Source of the DNA: JAEUKA01 sp044228505
GTDB lineage: Bacteria; Myxococcota_A; Polyangia; Palsa-1104; JAEUJZ01
Length of the DNA: 64,000 nucleotides
Reading direction: 5' to 3'
Assembly (NCBI GenBank): GCA_044228505.1
Contig: JBGAUT010000031.1
Coordinates: 7,590-71,589, forward strand
Shown: piece after piece, positions 16,654 to 24,995 of the stretch
Layout of the letters: the number at the start of each line of letters is the position of its first letter
Position numbering within the stretch: the first letter of the stretch is position 1
Notes under the pieces: model-generated
What the model saw: the letters and a program-made list of their open reading frames with translations, nothing else
Databases searched by the model: none
What the model was told of the DNA's origin: nothing
Made by a program: the position numbers and the translations under genes

Positions 16654-17097
16654 GTGGAGTTCGATTCCCTGCGCACGGAAGCCCAGCTCTCCGATCAGAA
16701 GTGTGGCCCTCATGAAGTACGAATAGAGGGCGACATCATTTTCTTTACGGCACATGGGGTTGTGACCGAGCCCGATATCCAGGCGCTCATCCAGATGGGA
16801 AATGCGTCGACCGCCGGCCGGTACCCAGGCTACTGGATCCTCGCGGATGTGAACCGGCTGACCGGCATGGACCCCGCAGCGCGGCGACTGGCGGCGGTGA
16901 ATCCTCGGCTGGCTACGTTTCGTGGTGCGGCGATCTTCGGCGCGAGCACGGTGAACCGGATCCTGATTTCGCTGATCGTTCGGGCAATGCAGCTCCTTGG
17001 CACCACGCACGTTCAGATGGGCTTTGTCGCCAACCGGGAAGAGGGCCTGCGCTGGCTCACCCAGCACAAAGCGAAAGATCTCGCCGCGCATCGGTAG
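16654..17097 (+). CDS. STAS/SpoIIAA-like small protein
   Basis: 147 residues from a GTG start at 16654. The pattern EVRIEGDIIFFTAHGVVTE, an acidic helix (PDIQALIQM), YWILADVNRLTGMDPAARR and a C-terminal helix-strand pair resemble the STAS or SpoIIAA-like fold found in many myxobacterial proteins of unknown role. The phospho-accepting Ser of true anti-sigma-factor antagonists is not evident, so partner-switching is not claimed. The gene diverges from the hydrolase 90 bp away and lies 119 bp before the P450 gene. Confidence 0.6.
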   Translation: MEFDSLRTEAQLSDQKCGPHEVRIEGDIIFFTAHGVVTEPDIQALIQMGNASTAGRYPGYWILADVNRLTGMDPAARRLAAVNPRLATFRGAAIFGASTVNRILISLIVRAMQLLGTTHVQMGFVANREEGLRWLTQHKAKDLAAHR

Positions 17098-17216
17098 TTC
17101 CCGCTCGCAGTCTCATTCCGCTTGATCACCGCTGGGCAACGCGACTCGGTTCATGTCAGGCTGGCGCGACAGCTGTCGCATCTCACCGCTCATCGAGATG
17201 TTGGGAAGGAGAAACC

Positions 17217-18608
17217 ATGCCGACCACCGCCGATGCCGCCACGTCCCCTGCTTGTCCTGTGGTGCCGCCGATTGCCCGAGGTGTACCACTCTTCGGCCAG
17301 GTTCCGTTTCTGTTGTGGCACAAGCTCGATCACCTGCTGACGCTGCAGAAGCAGTATGGAGATGTCTATCGGCTGGACTTGGGCATCACCAACCTGATTG
17401 CGCTCAACCATCCGGAGCACGCGCAGCACGTACTGCGAGACAAAGCGAAGCTGTACGGCAAAGGAAACGCCCTGTGGGACGCCATCCGGGGACTGATCGG
17501 CAACGGTCTACCGGCCAGTGAGGGAACCTTTTGGCTGCGTCAGCGACGCATGATTCAGCCTCACTTTCATCGTGACCGACTGGTGGCGATGGCCCATCTG
17601 ATGGTCGATGCCATCGATGAAGAGCTTCGCGGCTGGGACAAGTACGCGATCACGGGAGAGCCGCTCGATCTGTTTCGCGAGATGACCCGCATCACGATGC
17701 GCGTGATTGTGCGGACGATGTTTGGTGCCAAGCTCGCGAGCGAGACCGCCGACCTGGTGGGTCGGGAGATGGGCTATGTCCTCGATTACTTACTGATGGG
17801 AATGATGGTCAAGCGGCTGCCAAGCTGGGTGCCCATTCCCGGTCGCCAGCGCTTTGCGGACTCGCTGCGGCGACTCGATGCGGTGCTGTTTGAACTCATC
17901 GCCAAGCGAAAACAGCAGCAGGATCGGCAGGGCGGCGAGCTGCTCGACATGCTTCTCGATGCGGTCGATGCCGAGACCGGCCAGCGCATGACGGATCGCG
18001 AGCTACGCGATGAAGCGATGGCAATGTTTCTGGCGGGCTATGAAACCACCTCGGCGACGTTGTCGTTTGCGTTTCATCACCTGGGGGAATCGCCTTCGGT
18101 CCAAAAACAGGTCGTGGCCGAGCTGGACTCCCAACTGGCAGGACGACGGCCCGAGTTCGCCGATCAAAGGCAGCTTCCCTTGACGCTGGCGGTGGTCCAG
18201 GAATCGCTACGTCTGCACGGTCCGGTGTATTGGGTTCTGCGCACCGCAGAGGAAGACGACGTCATCAGTGGCTACCAGATCCGCAAAGGCCAAGAGGTCG
18301 CGGTCATGTCCTACGTCATCCATCGTCATCCACAGCTTTGGAAGGAGCCGCTGCGCTTCGATCCGAGTCGATTCCTACCCGGTGCGCCGCCGCTTGCACA
18401 TCCACTTCAATTTATGCCGTTTGGGGTCGGGCAGCGAATCTGTGTCGGCAAGGAATTCGCGCTGATGGAGGGAGTCTTTATCTTGGCACAAATCCTATCG
18501 CACTATGACGTGGTTCCGGTCGCGGGCCGCAGCGCGAAGGTTCATGTCGGGACGACGCTCCGCCCACAAGATGGCGTGTGGGTGCGGATCAGGCGACGCG
18601 CTCGCTAG
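17217..18608 (+). CDS. Cytochrome P450
   Basis: 463 residues, a full-length soluble-type P450 without membrane anchor. Conserved elements: C-helix WLRQRRMIQPHF, I-helix AMFLAGYETTS (AGxET), K-helix ExxR in QESLRL, FDPSRF, and the haem-binding loop FMPFGVGQRICVGKEFA with Cys as thiolate ligand. The sequence style (unspecific N-terminus, PIARGVPLFGQVPF) resembles bacterial P450s of fatty-acid or terpenoid-hydroxylating families related to CYP102/CYP4-like clades, but the substrate cannot be predicted. Start ATG 17217 follows GGAAGGAG with good spacing. No ferredoxin or reductase gene adjoins it. Confidence 0.93.
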   Translation: MPTTADAATSPACPVVPPIARGVPLFGQVPFLLWHKLDHLLTLQKQYGDVYRLDLGITNLIALNHPEHAQHVLRDKAKLYGKGNALWDAIRGLIGNGLPASEGTFWLRQRRMIQPHFHRDRLVAMAHLMVDAIDEELRGWDKYAITGEPLDLFREMTRITMRVIVRTMFGAKLASETADLVGREMGYVLDYLLMGMMVKRLPSWVPIPGRQRFADSLRRLDAVLFELIAKRKQQQDRQGGELLDMLLDAVDAETGQRMTDRELRDEAMAMFLAGYETTSATLSFAFHHLGESPSVQKQVVAELDSQLAGRRPEFADQRQLPLTLAVVQESLRLHGPVYWVLRTAEEDDVISGYQIRKGQEVAVMSYVIHRHPQLWKEPLRFDPSRFLPGAPPLAHPLQFMPFGVGQRICVGKEFALMEGVFILAQILSHYDVVPVAGRSAKVHVGTTLRPQDGVWVRIRRRAR

Positions 18609-18656
18609 GAGTGGCGGGCGGCGTTCCAAGAAACGGCCGGGGTTTGCTAACACGAA

Positions 18657-19214
18657 CTACAAACAGTTGATCATCAGGCGGTAGCGGGAGCAGGCGGTAG
18701 AGATGTCGACGTAGACGCTGTAGGGGCGGGGATAGCGGCAGTACTCGAAGCGCTCGGCCCACGATGCGCCGGTCATGAGGTCGGTGAAGCCGACGCCGTA
18801 GGAGCTCCAGACATCGACCTTGTAGTCCCGACTGCGATTGAAATACGTCATCTTGAGAAAGGTGCCGGCCGGAACGTCAAACTTCTTCGGCACCACGTCC
18901 ATCTTGCAGGTGTTGTCGACGTAGATATCGACGTTCTGGTAGGGCACAAAGGCCAAATCGGGCGGAGTGCTCAGGTCTCCCAGTGGCCGCAGATCAGCAG
19001 CCATCGAGAGATCCACAAGCGCGCTCAGATCGGCGGGGCGACTGAGATCGAGGCCGGCCAGATCTCCGGTGCCGGTTGTCAGATCCTCGACCGAGCCGCT
19101 CAGGTCCGCCGGATCGGGCCCCCGAAGATCGGTACCACCGTCGCGACCGCCCGGCATTGCGCCGCCTTTGCTACAACCGAGTGCCAGCAAAAACAGGAGA
19201 GCCCATCTGCTCAT
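18657..19214 (-). CDS. Lipoprotein with Asp/Leu-rich repeats in spacer
   Basis: 185 residues. The lipobox (LLALGC, Cys14) predicts a lipoprotein. The next 75 residues are a low-complexity spacer with recurring (P)ADLSxxVDLS/DLRPLGDLS units, a style frequent in myxobacterial surface lipoproteins. The C-terminal 95 residues form a compact domain with Tyr-rich strands and four Cys (one near YVDNTCKMDV, one in FEYCRYPRP, then STACS and INCL) that could form two disulfides. No family recognised. Confidence 0.7.
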   Translation of the reverse strand: MSRWALLFLLALGCSKGGAMPGGRDGGTDLRGPDPADLSGSVEDLTTGTGDLAGLDLSRPADLSALVDLSMAADLRPLGDLSTPPDLAFVPYQNVDIYVDNTCKMDVVPKKFDVPAGTFLKMTYFNRSRDYKVDVWSSYGVGFTDLMTGASWAERFEYCRYPRPYSVYVDISTACSRYRLMINCL

Positions 19215-19226
19215 TTCGGCAGGGTA

Positions 19227-20321
19227 TCATGGGTCCGGGCGGCTGCTGTTTGATTCCCATTGCCGCGAGTGGGTGTCGATCTCTCCGCACATCCTGCCGC
19301 AGGCCGAAAGCCGACCAGCGGGTGCCGCTGGGCTCCAGCCGCGCACGACCAGCTCTTGGAAAAACGGGCCGTCGATGATCTCGTCAAAGCTGTGCTGGCG
19401 AAGATCGAGCGTCGCCAGTCCTTCGGGTAGCTCGGCGATGCGGGCGCGAATCTCCGCAGCCATCGGAGACGGCCACGAGTCGTAGATCTGCCCAAGCCAG
19501 CAGCACGGAAAGACATGGCCGGTGGCGCTTAGATAGATTTGCTGGTCGCGGACCGCCTTGCAGGCAATCTTGGTGGTGCCAAGGTAGTCGGAGTAGCTCT
19601 GGCCGCGATCCCGCAGGCTCGATAGGCTGACAAAGCCGCTGTTTTGGTAGTCGGGCTGCGTCGGTAGTTCTAGGTGATAGGCGATTCCGCCCTCGGCCTT
19701 GAGCACGGGAAAGCGCTCGACCGCTTGACCATCGACGAGGAAGCGCTGGGAACGCTTGACGTTGAACTTGGCAAAGCCAAGCTGGGTGGCGAGCGCTTCA
19801 GCCTCGGCGACTTGGTGCTCGTTGTGACGAAAAACCAGATAGTCCCACTCGGCCCGTCCGCCCGCCGAAAGATAGGCCCGCACCGCGTCCATGACCCGCT
19901 CAAAGCTCGTCCGCCTTCGATAGATCTGATTGACCTCGCCGAGCCCATCGATGCTAAAGGTCACCGTGGTGACCAGCTTGGCCAGCGCCGACCAAAACGC
20001 CGCGTCGCGCCCGGAGCCGTTCGTTACCAGCTTCACCCGCAGCTTGGGATTTTCTCGCCGCAGGTACTCGCAGATCGGCAAGGTGTCGCGGGCGGTCAGG
20101 GCATCGCCGTAGTTGCCGCAGAACAAAAACTGCTTGAGCCGCCGCAGCAGAGACGGCGGAAACATGGTTTGGAAGTCGGAAAGGGTCAGCTCGGTGAGCG
20201 GTAGGTTGGGATTTGGTTCGCCGCCGGCGCGAGTCCGAGGACACATCGGACAGGCCGCGTTACAGCGCGTCGTGAGCTCGACGTGAACGCGATAGACCTG
20301 ACTGGCTGTGTAGATACGCAT
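19227..20321 (-). CDS. Radical SAM protein with C-terminal cysteine cluster
   Basis: 364 residues from ATG 20321 (a TTG at 20336 is possible). The N-terminal CNAACPMCP supplies the CxxxCxxC ligands of the SAM-cleaving [4Fe-4S] cluster. TIM-barrel strands follow (FLFCGNYGDAL, KLVTNGS, TFSIDGLGE). The C-terminus carries further Cys (TKIACKAV, VFPCCWLG and ACGRMCG), consistent with a SPASM-like auxiliary cluster. Proteins of this shape modify peptides, sugars or nucleosides, but the substrate is unknown. It is divergent from a GT2 glycosyltransferase with almost no intergenic space, so the two may be co-regulated. Confidence 0.83.
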   Translation of the reverse strand: MRIYTASQVYRVHVELTTRCNAACPMCPRTRAGGEPNPNLPLTELTLSDFQTMFPPSLLRRLKQFLFCGNYGDALTARDTLPICEYLRRENPKLRVKLVTNGSGRDAAFWSALAKLVTTVTFSIDGLGEVNQIYRRRTSFERVMDAVRAYLSAGGRAEWDYLVFRHNEHQVAEAEALATQLGFAKFNVKRSQRFLVDGQAVERFPVLKAEGGIAYHLELPTQPDYQNSGFVSLSSLRDRGQSYSDYLGTTKIACKAVRDQQIYLSATGHVFPCCWLGQIYDSWPSPMAAEIRARIAELPEGLATLDLRQHSFDEIIDGPFFQELVVRGWSPAAPAGRLSACGRMCGEIDTHSRQWESNSSRPDP

Positions 20322-20392
20322 CCCAACCCTTGCCAATGCTGAGCGTAGCCGGTTTCGGCAAGCAAAGTGGCCAGTTACCGGCTCGTTTTCTC

Positions 20393-21259
20393 ATGGACGG
20401 CGAACGCGGGTCGCGATACATCGCTGCTGTGCGGGCGGCACATAGCTTTTCGATCTTTTTCCCCATGTACAACGAGCGGGACAACATCGCGGCGACGCTC
20501 CGGCAGACCCTCGATGTGGTTCCCAAGCTCGGGTTTTCTGAATACGAGATCCTGGTTGTCGACGACGGCAGCAAGGATGGCTCGGCGGAGGTGGTGCGGC
20601 GCTTTATGCGAGACAACCCCTGCGTGCGGCTGGTGCAGCATCCCCATAACCTCGGCTATGGCGCGGCGCTGCGAACCGGTTTTCAGTCTGCGCGCTCTGA
20701 CTTGGTCTTCTATACGGACAGCGACCTCCCGGTCGATCTGTCGGTGGTAAAAGACGCGCTGCCGCAGGCGCTAGAGACGGACCTTCTGATTGGGTACCGT
20801 CGCAAGCGCTTTGATACTCCACGGCGCGCCCTGTTTTCACGGGTCTATAACCTGCTGGTGCGGACGCTGTTTGGGGTGCGGGTGAGGGACGTAAACTTTT
20901 CGTTCAAGTTCGTCCATCGGCGGGTGCTCGATGCGATTCAGCTCACCGCCAGTTCGGTGTTTATCGATGGTCAGCTGCTTGCGGAAGCGCACCGGCTGGG
21001 CTTTCAAATCGGCGAGGTGCCGATTGACTATCACCCTCGGGTGATTGGCTCGTCGAGCTTTAACTCGCTGCAAGCGGCCTGGGTCACGCTGGTCGAGATT
21101 TGGAAGCATCGCTTTTCGCCACAATCCCTGCCAGCCATCGCGCCGCCGGCCGTCGAGTCAGCCCCGCCAGCGGTCGATTCTCCGATTGAACCCTCCCCTG
21201 AGCTGTTTACCCACATGTCGAGCGTTCGATCGAACCCGTCGCTGCCGCGCACTGGTTGA
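20393..21259 (+). CDS. Family 2 glycosyltransferase (dolichyl-phosphate-mannose-synthase-like)
   Basis: 288 residues from ATG 20393; an ATG at 20330 would overlap the divergent radical SAM start. GT-A fold motifs: SFSIFFPMYNERDNI, ILVVDDGSKDGS, LGYGAALRTGF, and the metal-binding TDSDLPVDL. The sequence then reads RDVNFSFKFVHRRVL and ends with EVPIDYHPRVIGSSSF, as in DPMS-like enzymes that transfer sugars to polyprenyl phosphate. The last 50 residues are a Pro/Ala/Ser-rich tail. No membrane segments are visible. The patatin gene follows 32 bp downstream on the same strand. Confidence 0.82.
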   Translation: MDGERGSRYIAAVRAAHSFSIFFPMYNERDNIAATLRQTLDVVPKLGFSEYEILVVDDGSKDGSAEVVRRFMRDNPCVRLVQHPHNLGYGAALRTGFQSARSDLVFYTDSDLPVDLSVVKDALPQALETDLLIGYRRKRFDTPRRALFSRVYNLLVRTLFGVRVRDVNFSFKFVHRRVLDAIQLTASSVFIDGQLLAEAHRLGFQIGEVPIDYHPRVIGSSSFNSLQAAWVTLVEIWKHRFSPQSLPAIAPPAVESAPPAVDSPIEPSPELFTHMSSVRSNPSLPRTG

Positions 21260-21291
21260 AAGTAGCCAGGAGTCTCGTCGACAATAACGGG

Positions 21292-22599
21292 ATGATTCCT
21301 GTTCGTCCCGACTTTCTCTATAAGACCCCGGGTAGGGTGGCATTGGTCTTGGCTGGTGGTGCCGCACGTGGCGCGTACGAGGTGGGCGTGGTCCAGCACA
21401 TCGTCGAAGAAGTGGCTCGCGATCTAGGTCGTGACGTGCCGCTCGACATCATCTGTGGCACCTCGGTGGGGGCCATCAATGGCTGCGGGCTGGCGGCATT
21501 TGCCGATGCGCCCCGCAGTCGAGCCCGGCGCCTGGTGTCGCAGTGGCAGTCACTCAAGATGGATGACGTGGTGCGACTCAGACCAATGCACCTGGCGCGG
21601 TTTATGCGCAGCCTGCTCGCCCGCGCCCCACTCGCTTCCGAAATCTCCGAGGATCGCTACGGCGGGCTGATCGAGCCATCGGGCATGGAGTCGATCATCC
21701 GCAACGCGATTCCGTTTGAGCGAATCACCGAGCACTTGCAATCAGGGCTGTTGCAGGCCGTGACGGCCTCGGCCACGCACATCGCGACCGGCAACACGGT
21801 GGTGTTTATCTCGCGATCGAGCCACGGCGTGCCGCGCTGGTCCCGCGACCCCAAGGTGGTGCCGCGCAAGGTGTCGGGGCTGCGGATGCAACATGCGCTG
21901 GCGTCGGCCGCCATTCCGCTGGTCTTTCCATCCGTGCGGATCGACGGCGAGTTCTACTGCGACGGCGGCCTTCGTCAAAACGTCCCACTGTCTCCGGCCC
22001 GGCACCTGGGTGCCAACGGAATGATCGTGGTCAGCCCGCGCTACGTGGGGGAAATTCAGAAGATCCCGGAGCGACCCAATCCAGCGGCGAAGATGCCGAG
22101 CCCGCTGTTTTTGGTGGGCAAAGCGCTCAATGCGCTGCTGCTCGATCGAGTCGAAAATGACATCGAACGACTCCAGCGCATCAACCAGATCCTGCTCGCT
22201 GGACAGAGCCAGTTCGGTGAAGAGTTTCTGCCGAAGTTAAACCAGGCGATGGGCTACCACAACAAGACCGAGGGCATGAAACCGCTGTCGGCGCTGCTCG
22301 TGCGAGCCTCGGACAACATCGGACGGATGGCGGTCGACTATGTCTGTTCCCCCACGTTCGCCAAGCGCACGCCCGGAGCACTGGGTCGACTGTCGCGGAT
22401 CATCTGCGAGATGGATGCGGAAGACGAAAGCGACCTGCTTTCCTATCTGCTGTTCGACGGTGAGTTTGCCATGCAGCTGATCGAGCTGGGCCGCCGCGAT
22501 GCCAAAGCGGTTCATCAGGACTTTCTGCGCTTCTTTACCAGCCTGCCCGCGGACCTGAATCCGGCGATCTATCCGCCGGCCCCGGAAAACAAGCACTAG
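21292..22599 (+). CDS. Patatin-like phospholipase
   Basis: 435 residues from ATG 21292. A TTG at 21256 would overlap the preceding gene by 4 bases and is an alternative. Catalytic signature: GGAARGAYEVGV (oxyanion), ICGTSVGAING with the nucleophile Ser in GTSVG, and the dyad Asp in DGGLRQNVPLSP. The enzyme should act as a Ser/Asp acyl hydrolase on phospholipids or other acyl esters. A long C-terminal helical region (about 180 residues) has no recognised domain. The position directly after a GT2 gene suggests a lipid or glycolipid context. The stop overlaps the convergent lipoprotein by 4 bases. Confidence 0.85.
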   Translation: MIPVRPDFLYKTPGRVALVLAGGAARGAYEVGVVQHIVEEVARDLGRDVPLDIICGTSVGAINGCGLAAFADAPRSRARRLVSQWQSLKMDDVVRLRPMHLARFMRSLLARAPLASEISEDRYGGLIEPSGMESIIRNAIPFERITEHLQSGLLQAVTASATHIATGNTVVFISRSSHGVPRWSRDPKVVPRKVSGLRMQHALASAAIPLVFPSVRIDGEFYCDGGLRQNVPLSPARHLGANGMIVVSPRYVGEIQKIPERPNPAAKMPSPLFLVGKALNALLLDRVENDIERLQRINQILLAGQSQFGEEFLPKLNQAMGYHNKTEGMKPLSALLVRASDNIGRMAVDYVCSPTFAKRTPGALGRLSRIICEMDAEDESDLLSYLLFDGEFAMQLIELGRRDAKAVHQDFLRFFTSLPADLNPAIYPPAPENKH

Positions 22600-24002
22600 C
22601 CAATCGGGCCAATGCAGGAGCTGATCTCGAAGATCAGGTACTCCAGCACTTGCTCCTGCGCGATGAGCTTGGTCTTTGGGCAGTAGACGGGGAACAGTCC
22701 GCTCTCGTTGTGTTCGCGAGTGTGGTAGGTCGCGTAGAGCACCTTGCCGCAGGCATTCTGCGCCGGATAGTCGAAGGTCACGGTGACCGGGCGGCGCTCT
22801 CCCTTGATGGTCCCCCACAGCCAGGTGGTGGAGGGATACTTGGTCTGATCCGGCGAGGTCTTTTGCATCAGCACCCACGAACCCACGTCATCGACAATCT
22901 TGACCTTTCCGCCCGGTGAAGGATCGGGAAGCATCGCCATCCAGGCCGCGAGGTTGCGTCCGCCTTGGTGTCCTTGTTCGATCTCGGCCCACAGCGGGTT
23001 CACACTGCCGGTTCTGCCCAGTCCGGTCGCCGAAAACCGCCCGTGCGGGGTGAGGTCGGTACACGGCTTGTTGTCGTTAAAACAGATGTACGGCGCAAAC
23101 TCGGGAGGCTGACCGACAAAGTCATAGGACCAGTCGGTGACGTACATGCGACCGCCCGCCGCGACATAGTCGACCAGGTTCTTTTTGACTTTGGGATCGG
23201 TGAGCAGCGTCGCCGAGTTGGTGTCATCGCTGCAGTTTAGGAAGATGAGGTTGTACTGCTTCATCTTCTTAAGGTCAGTGAGAAGCTCGCGCACACTCAC
23301 GGCTCCCGGCGCGCCATCACCATCGGCACGGTTGTTATAGAGGTGCACCGCGCCCCCTCCGGTCGGAGCGGTGAACTCGCGATCCGACAGGCCGACTCCG
23401 CGCAGCACACACTCGATGGCATCCCAGTTGCCGACTGCCACGGCCATGCGCGGGATTCCGCCTTCATTTTGCGCCTTGGGCAAGCGAGCGTCCTCTGCGG
23501 ACAGAGCCTGACGCTCACACTTTTCGACCTTGATGCGGGTCATCTTGCGCCAGCGACCCTTCTGAATCACGATCGGAGTGCCGTCGGTGACAGGAACTCG
23601 GCGCAGCTCGAACGTGCCGTCGATTCCGGTGATGGTCTGGGTGACTGGAACGCCGCCGACCGGGCTGTTACAGACCTCGCAGCTGACCTCGCCGGGGAAC
23701 TCTTCCGGAGTGCCACTCGAAGGAACGTAGACGATGGCCTCGCGGATGGGATCGATGCCATTGGGAGCGGTGACTTTGCCGTAGACCACGGTGTCACTGC
23801 CGGTCGGTGGACACTCCGCAATCTTGCAGCCGAGCCCTACGCAGGGCGGCTTGCCCATCGACATATCGATAGCAACCGTTGGGCCAGGATCGTTTTCGTA
23901 GGAACGCCCGGTGCGCTCCTCCGCACAGGTCGCTTGGAACAGAAAGGTCCAGGCCAGGACCGACGGCAGCGCGGAACAGACACGCTTCACAAGAGGACTC
24001 AT
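22596..24002 (-). CDS. Exported protein: carboxypeptidase-regulatory-like domain plus glutamine-amidotransferase-like fold
   Basis: 468 residues with an N-terminal hydrophobic signal (VLAWTFLFQATCAEE). Residues about 75-165 look like a transthyretin/carboxypeptidase-regulatory beta-sandwich (VVYGKVTAPNGIDP, GIDGTFELRRVPV). Residues about 180-450 resemble a class I glutamine-amidotransferase/ThuA-like alpha/beta fold used as a binding domain (YNLIFLNCSDDT, LVDYVAAGGRMYVTDWSYDF, YATYHTREHN). No obvious nucleophile Cys triad is conserved, so enzymatic activity is not claimed. Such proteins recur in Myxococcota without known role. It is transcribed alone. Confidence 0.65.
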   Translation of the reverse strand: MSPLVKRVCSALPSVLAWTFLFQATCAEERTGRSYENDPGPTVAIDMSMGKPPCVGLGCKIAECPPTGSDTVVYGKVTAPNGIDPIREAIVYVPSSGTPEEFPGEVSCEVCNSPVGGVPVTQTITGIDGTFELRRVPVTDGTPIVIQKGRWRKMTRIKVEKCERQALSAEDARLPKAQNEGGIPRMAVAVGNWDAIECVLRGVGLSDREFTAPTGGGAVHLYNNRADGDGAPGAVSVRELLTDLKKMKQYNLIFLNCSDDTNSATLLTDPKVKKNLVDYVAAGGRMYVTDWSYDFVGQPPEFAPYICFNDNKPCTDLTPHGRFSATGLGRTGSVNPLWAEIEQGHQGGRNLAAWMAMLPDPSPGGKVKIVDDVGSWVLMQKTSPDQTKYPSTTWLWGTIKGERRPVTVTFDYPAQNACGKVLYATYHTREHNESGLFPVYCPKTKLIAQEQVLEYLIFEISSCIGPIG

Positions 24003-24215
24003 GGTCGCCTCCGCAACGAAACAGGATGAAGAAGGAATCGCACGTTCAACACCAGCAAGGCGGCGAACGTACCGCGTGACTGAATGCCGAGCAAGCGCCG
24101 GATGGAACCGTCCGTGAATTGTCCGATCAGCGCCTAACAGAACGTGGCAGGGAAGCTCGGAAGGAGGGAGGAAGACCAGGACCGCAGCAGCCTGGGAGTA
24201 CGGAGGACTGACGAC

Positions 24216-24833
24216 TTACCGCCCCACGGTACGGCCTGGCAGCGTCTTTACGCGAGTCTGATGATCTTCCACATCGCGCCCTCGGATGAGCAGGTAGGGA
24301 CGCCGATCGTAGTGGACGGTCCAGCTTTTGCCGTCGTAACGAATGGTACGCGTGGCATCGCCCTGGAGAAAGTAGCGGTCCCCGCCGCCCGGCGTCTTCC
24401 CCCCAGAAGGTGGAGCTGCGAAACGCCCGCTTCGTTCCCCTTCCGCGACGTCCTCCCAACCACCATCACCATCAGGAGCAAACACGAGCACGCTCCGATT
24501 GTCGCCAGGAACGAAGCTGATGGCGAGACCCCCCTCACTAGAACCGACCGTGGCACCGGGAGTATGCCGAGGGACGCGTAGCTCTTCCACGCGGCGACCT
24601 CGAAAGAAGCGGATGGTGCCCCCGGCGGTGATGTGGGCCGTCTCATCTGTGGTGTCACGGCGCAGGCAGAACTCATCGGACACGAAGTACTGCAATAGCG
24701 ACCGATCGTGTGAGCCCAGACTGTAACGATCCACGATCCGATCGGTGTAGGGCATGTAGGACGTACACGCCGCGATCAACAGCAAGGGAAGGAAGGCGAT
24801 CCGGTTGATAGAGAGGCCGAGTTTGTGTCGCAT
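24216..24833 (-). CDS. Small lipoprotein of unknown function
   Basis: 205 residues from ATG 24833, giving a clean lipoprotein signal (FLPLLLIAAC). The frame stays open to 24971, but the extension is only a translated (GGAAGC)n microsatellite (LPLPLPLP), so the shorter start is preferred. After the Cys, two segments (YSLGSHDRSLLQYFVSDEF and TIRYDGKSWTVHYDRRPYLLIR) look like small beta-domains. No family was recognised. Confidence 0.65.
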   Translation of the reverse strand: MRHKLGLSINRIAFLPLLLIAACTSYMPYTDRIVDRYSLGSHDRSLLQYFVSDEFCLRRDTTDETAHITAGGTIRFFRGRRVEELRVPRHTPGATVGSSEGGLAISFVPGDNRSVLVFAPDGDGGWEDVAEGERSGRFAAPPSGGKTPGGGDRYFLQGDATRTIRYDGKSWTVHYDRRPYLLIRGRDVEDHQTRVKTLPGRTVGR

Positions 24834-24921
24834 GAGGCCAGAAACGCCCCAGTCGCCCGCAGGTTCTACTGGCGCGCAAATCTGTTGTGACTGTACGCGA
24901 TCGATGAAACGGAAGCGGAAC

Positions 24922-24951
24922 GGAAGCGGAAGCGGAAGCGGAAGCGGAAGC
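24922..24951 (+). repeat. (GGAAGC)5 hexanucleotide microsatellite
   Basis: Five perfect GGAAGC copies lie between the 24.2-24.8 kb lipoprotein and the 25.0-26.3 kb lipoprotein. An imperfect copy (ggaagcggaac) immediately precedes them from 24911. Copy-number slippage here would change the spacing upstream of the 24833 start without touching its coding region. Confidence 0.95.
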
Positions 24952-24995
24952 CGAACAGAGGCGCTGCACACACAGGAGCCTCCCTTCGGCTACAT

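Noticed and set aside
24833..24971. Longer start for the 24.2-24.8 kb lipoprotein
   Set aside because: The extension only translates the GGAAGC microsatellite and would bury the lipoprotein signal peptide.
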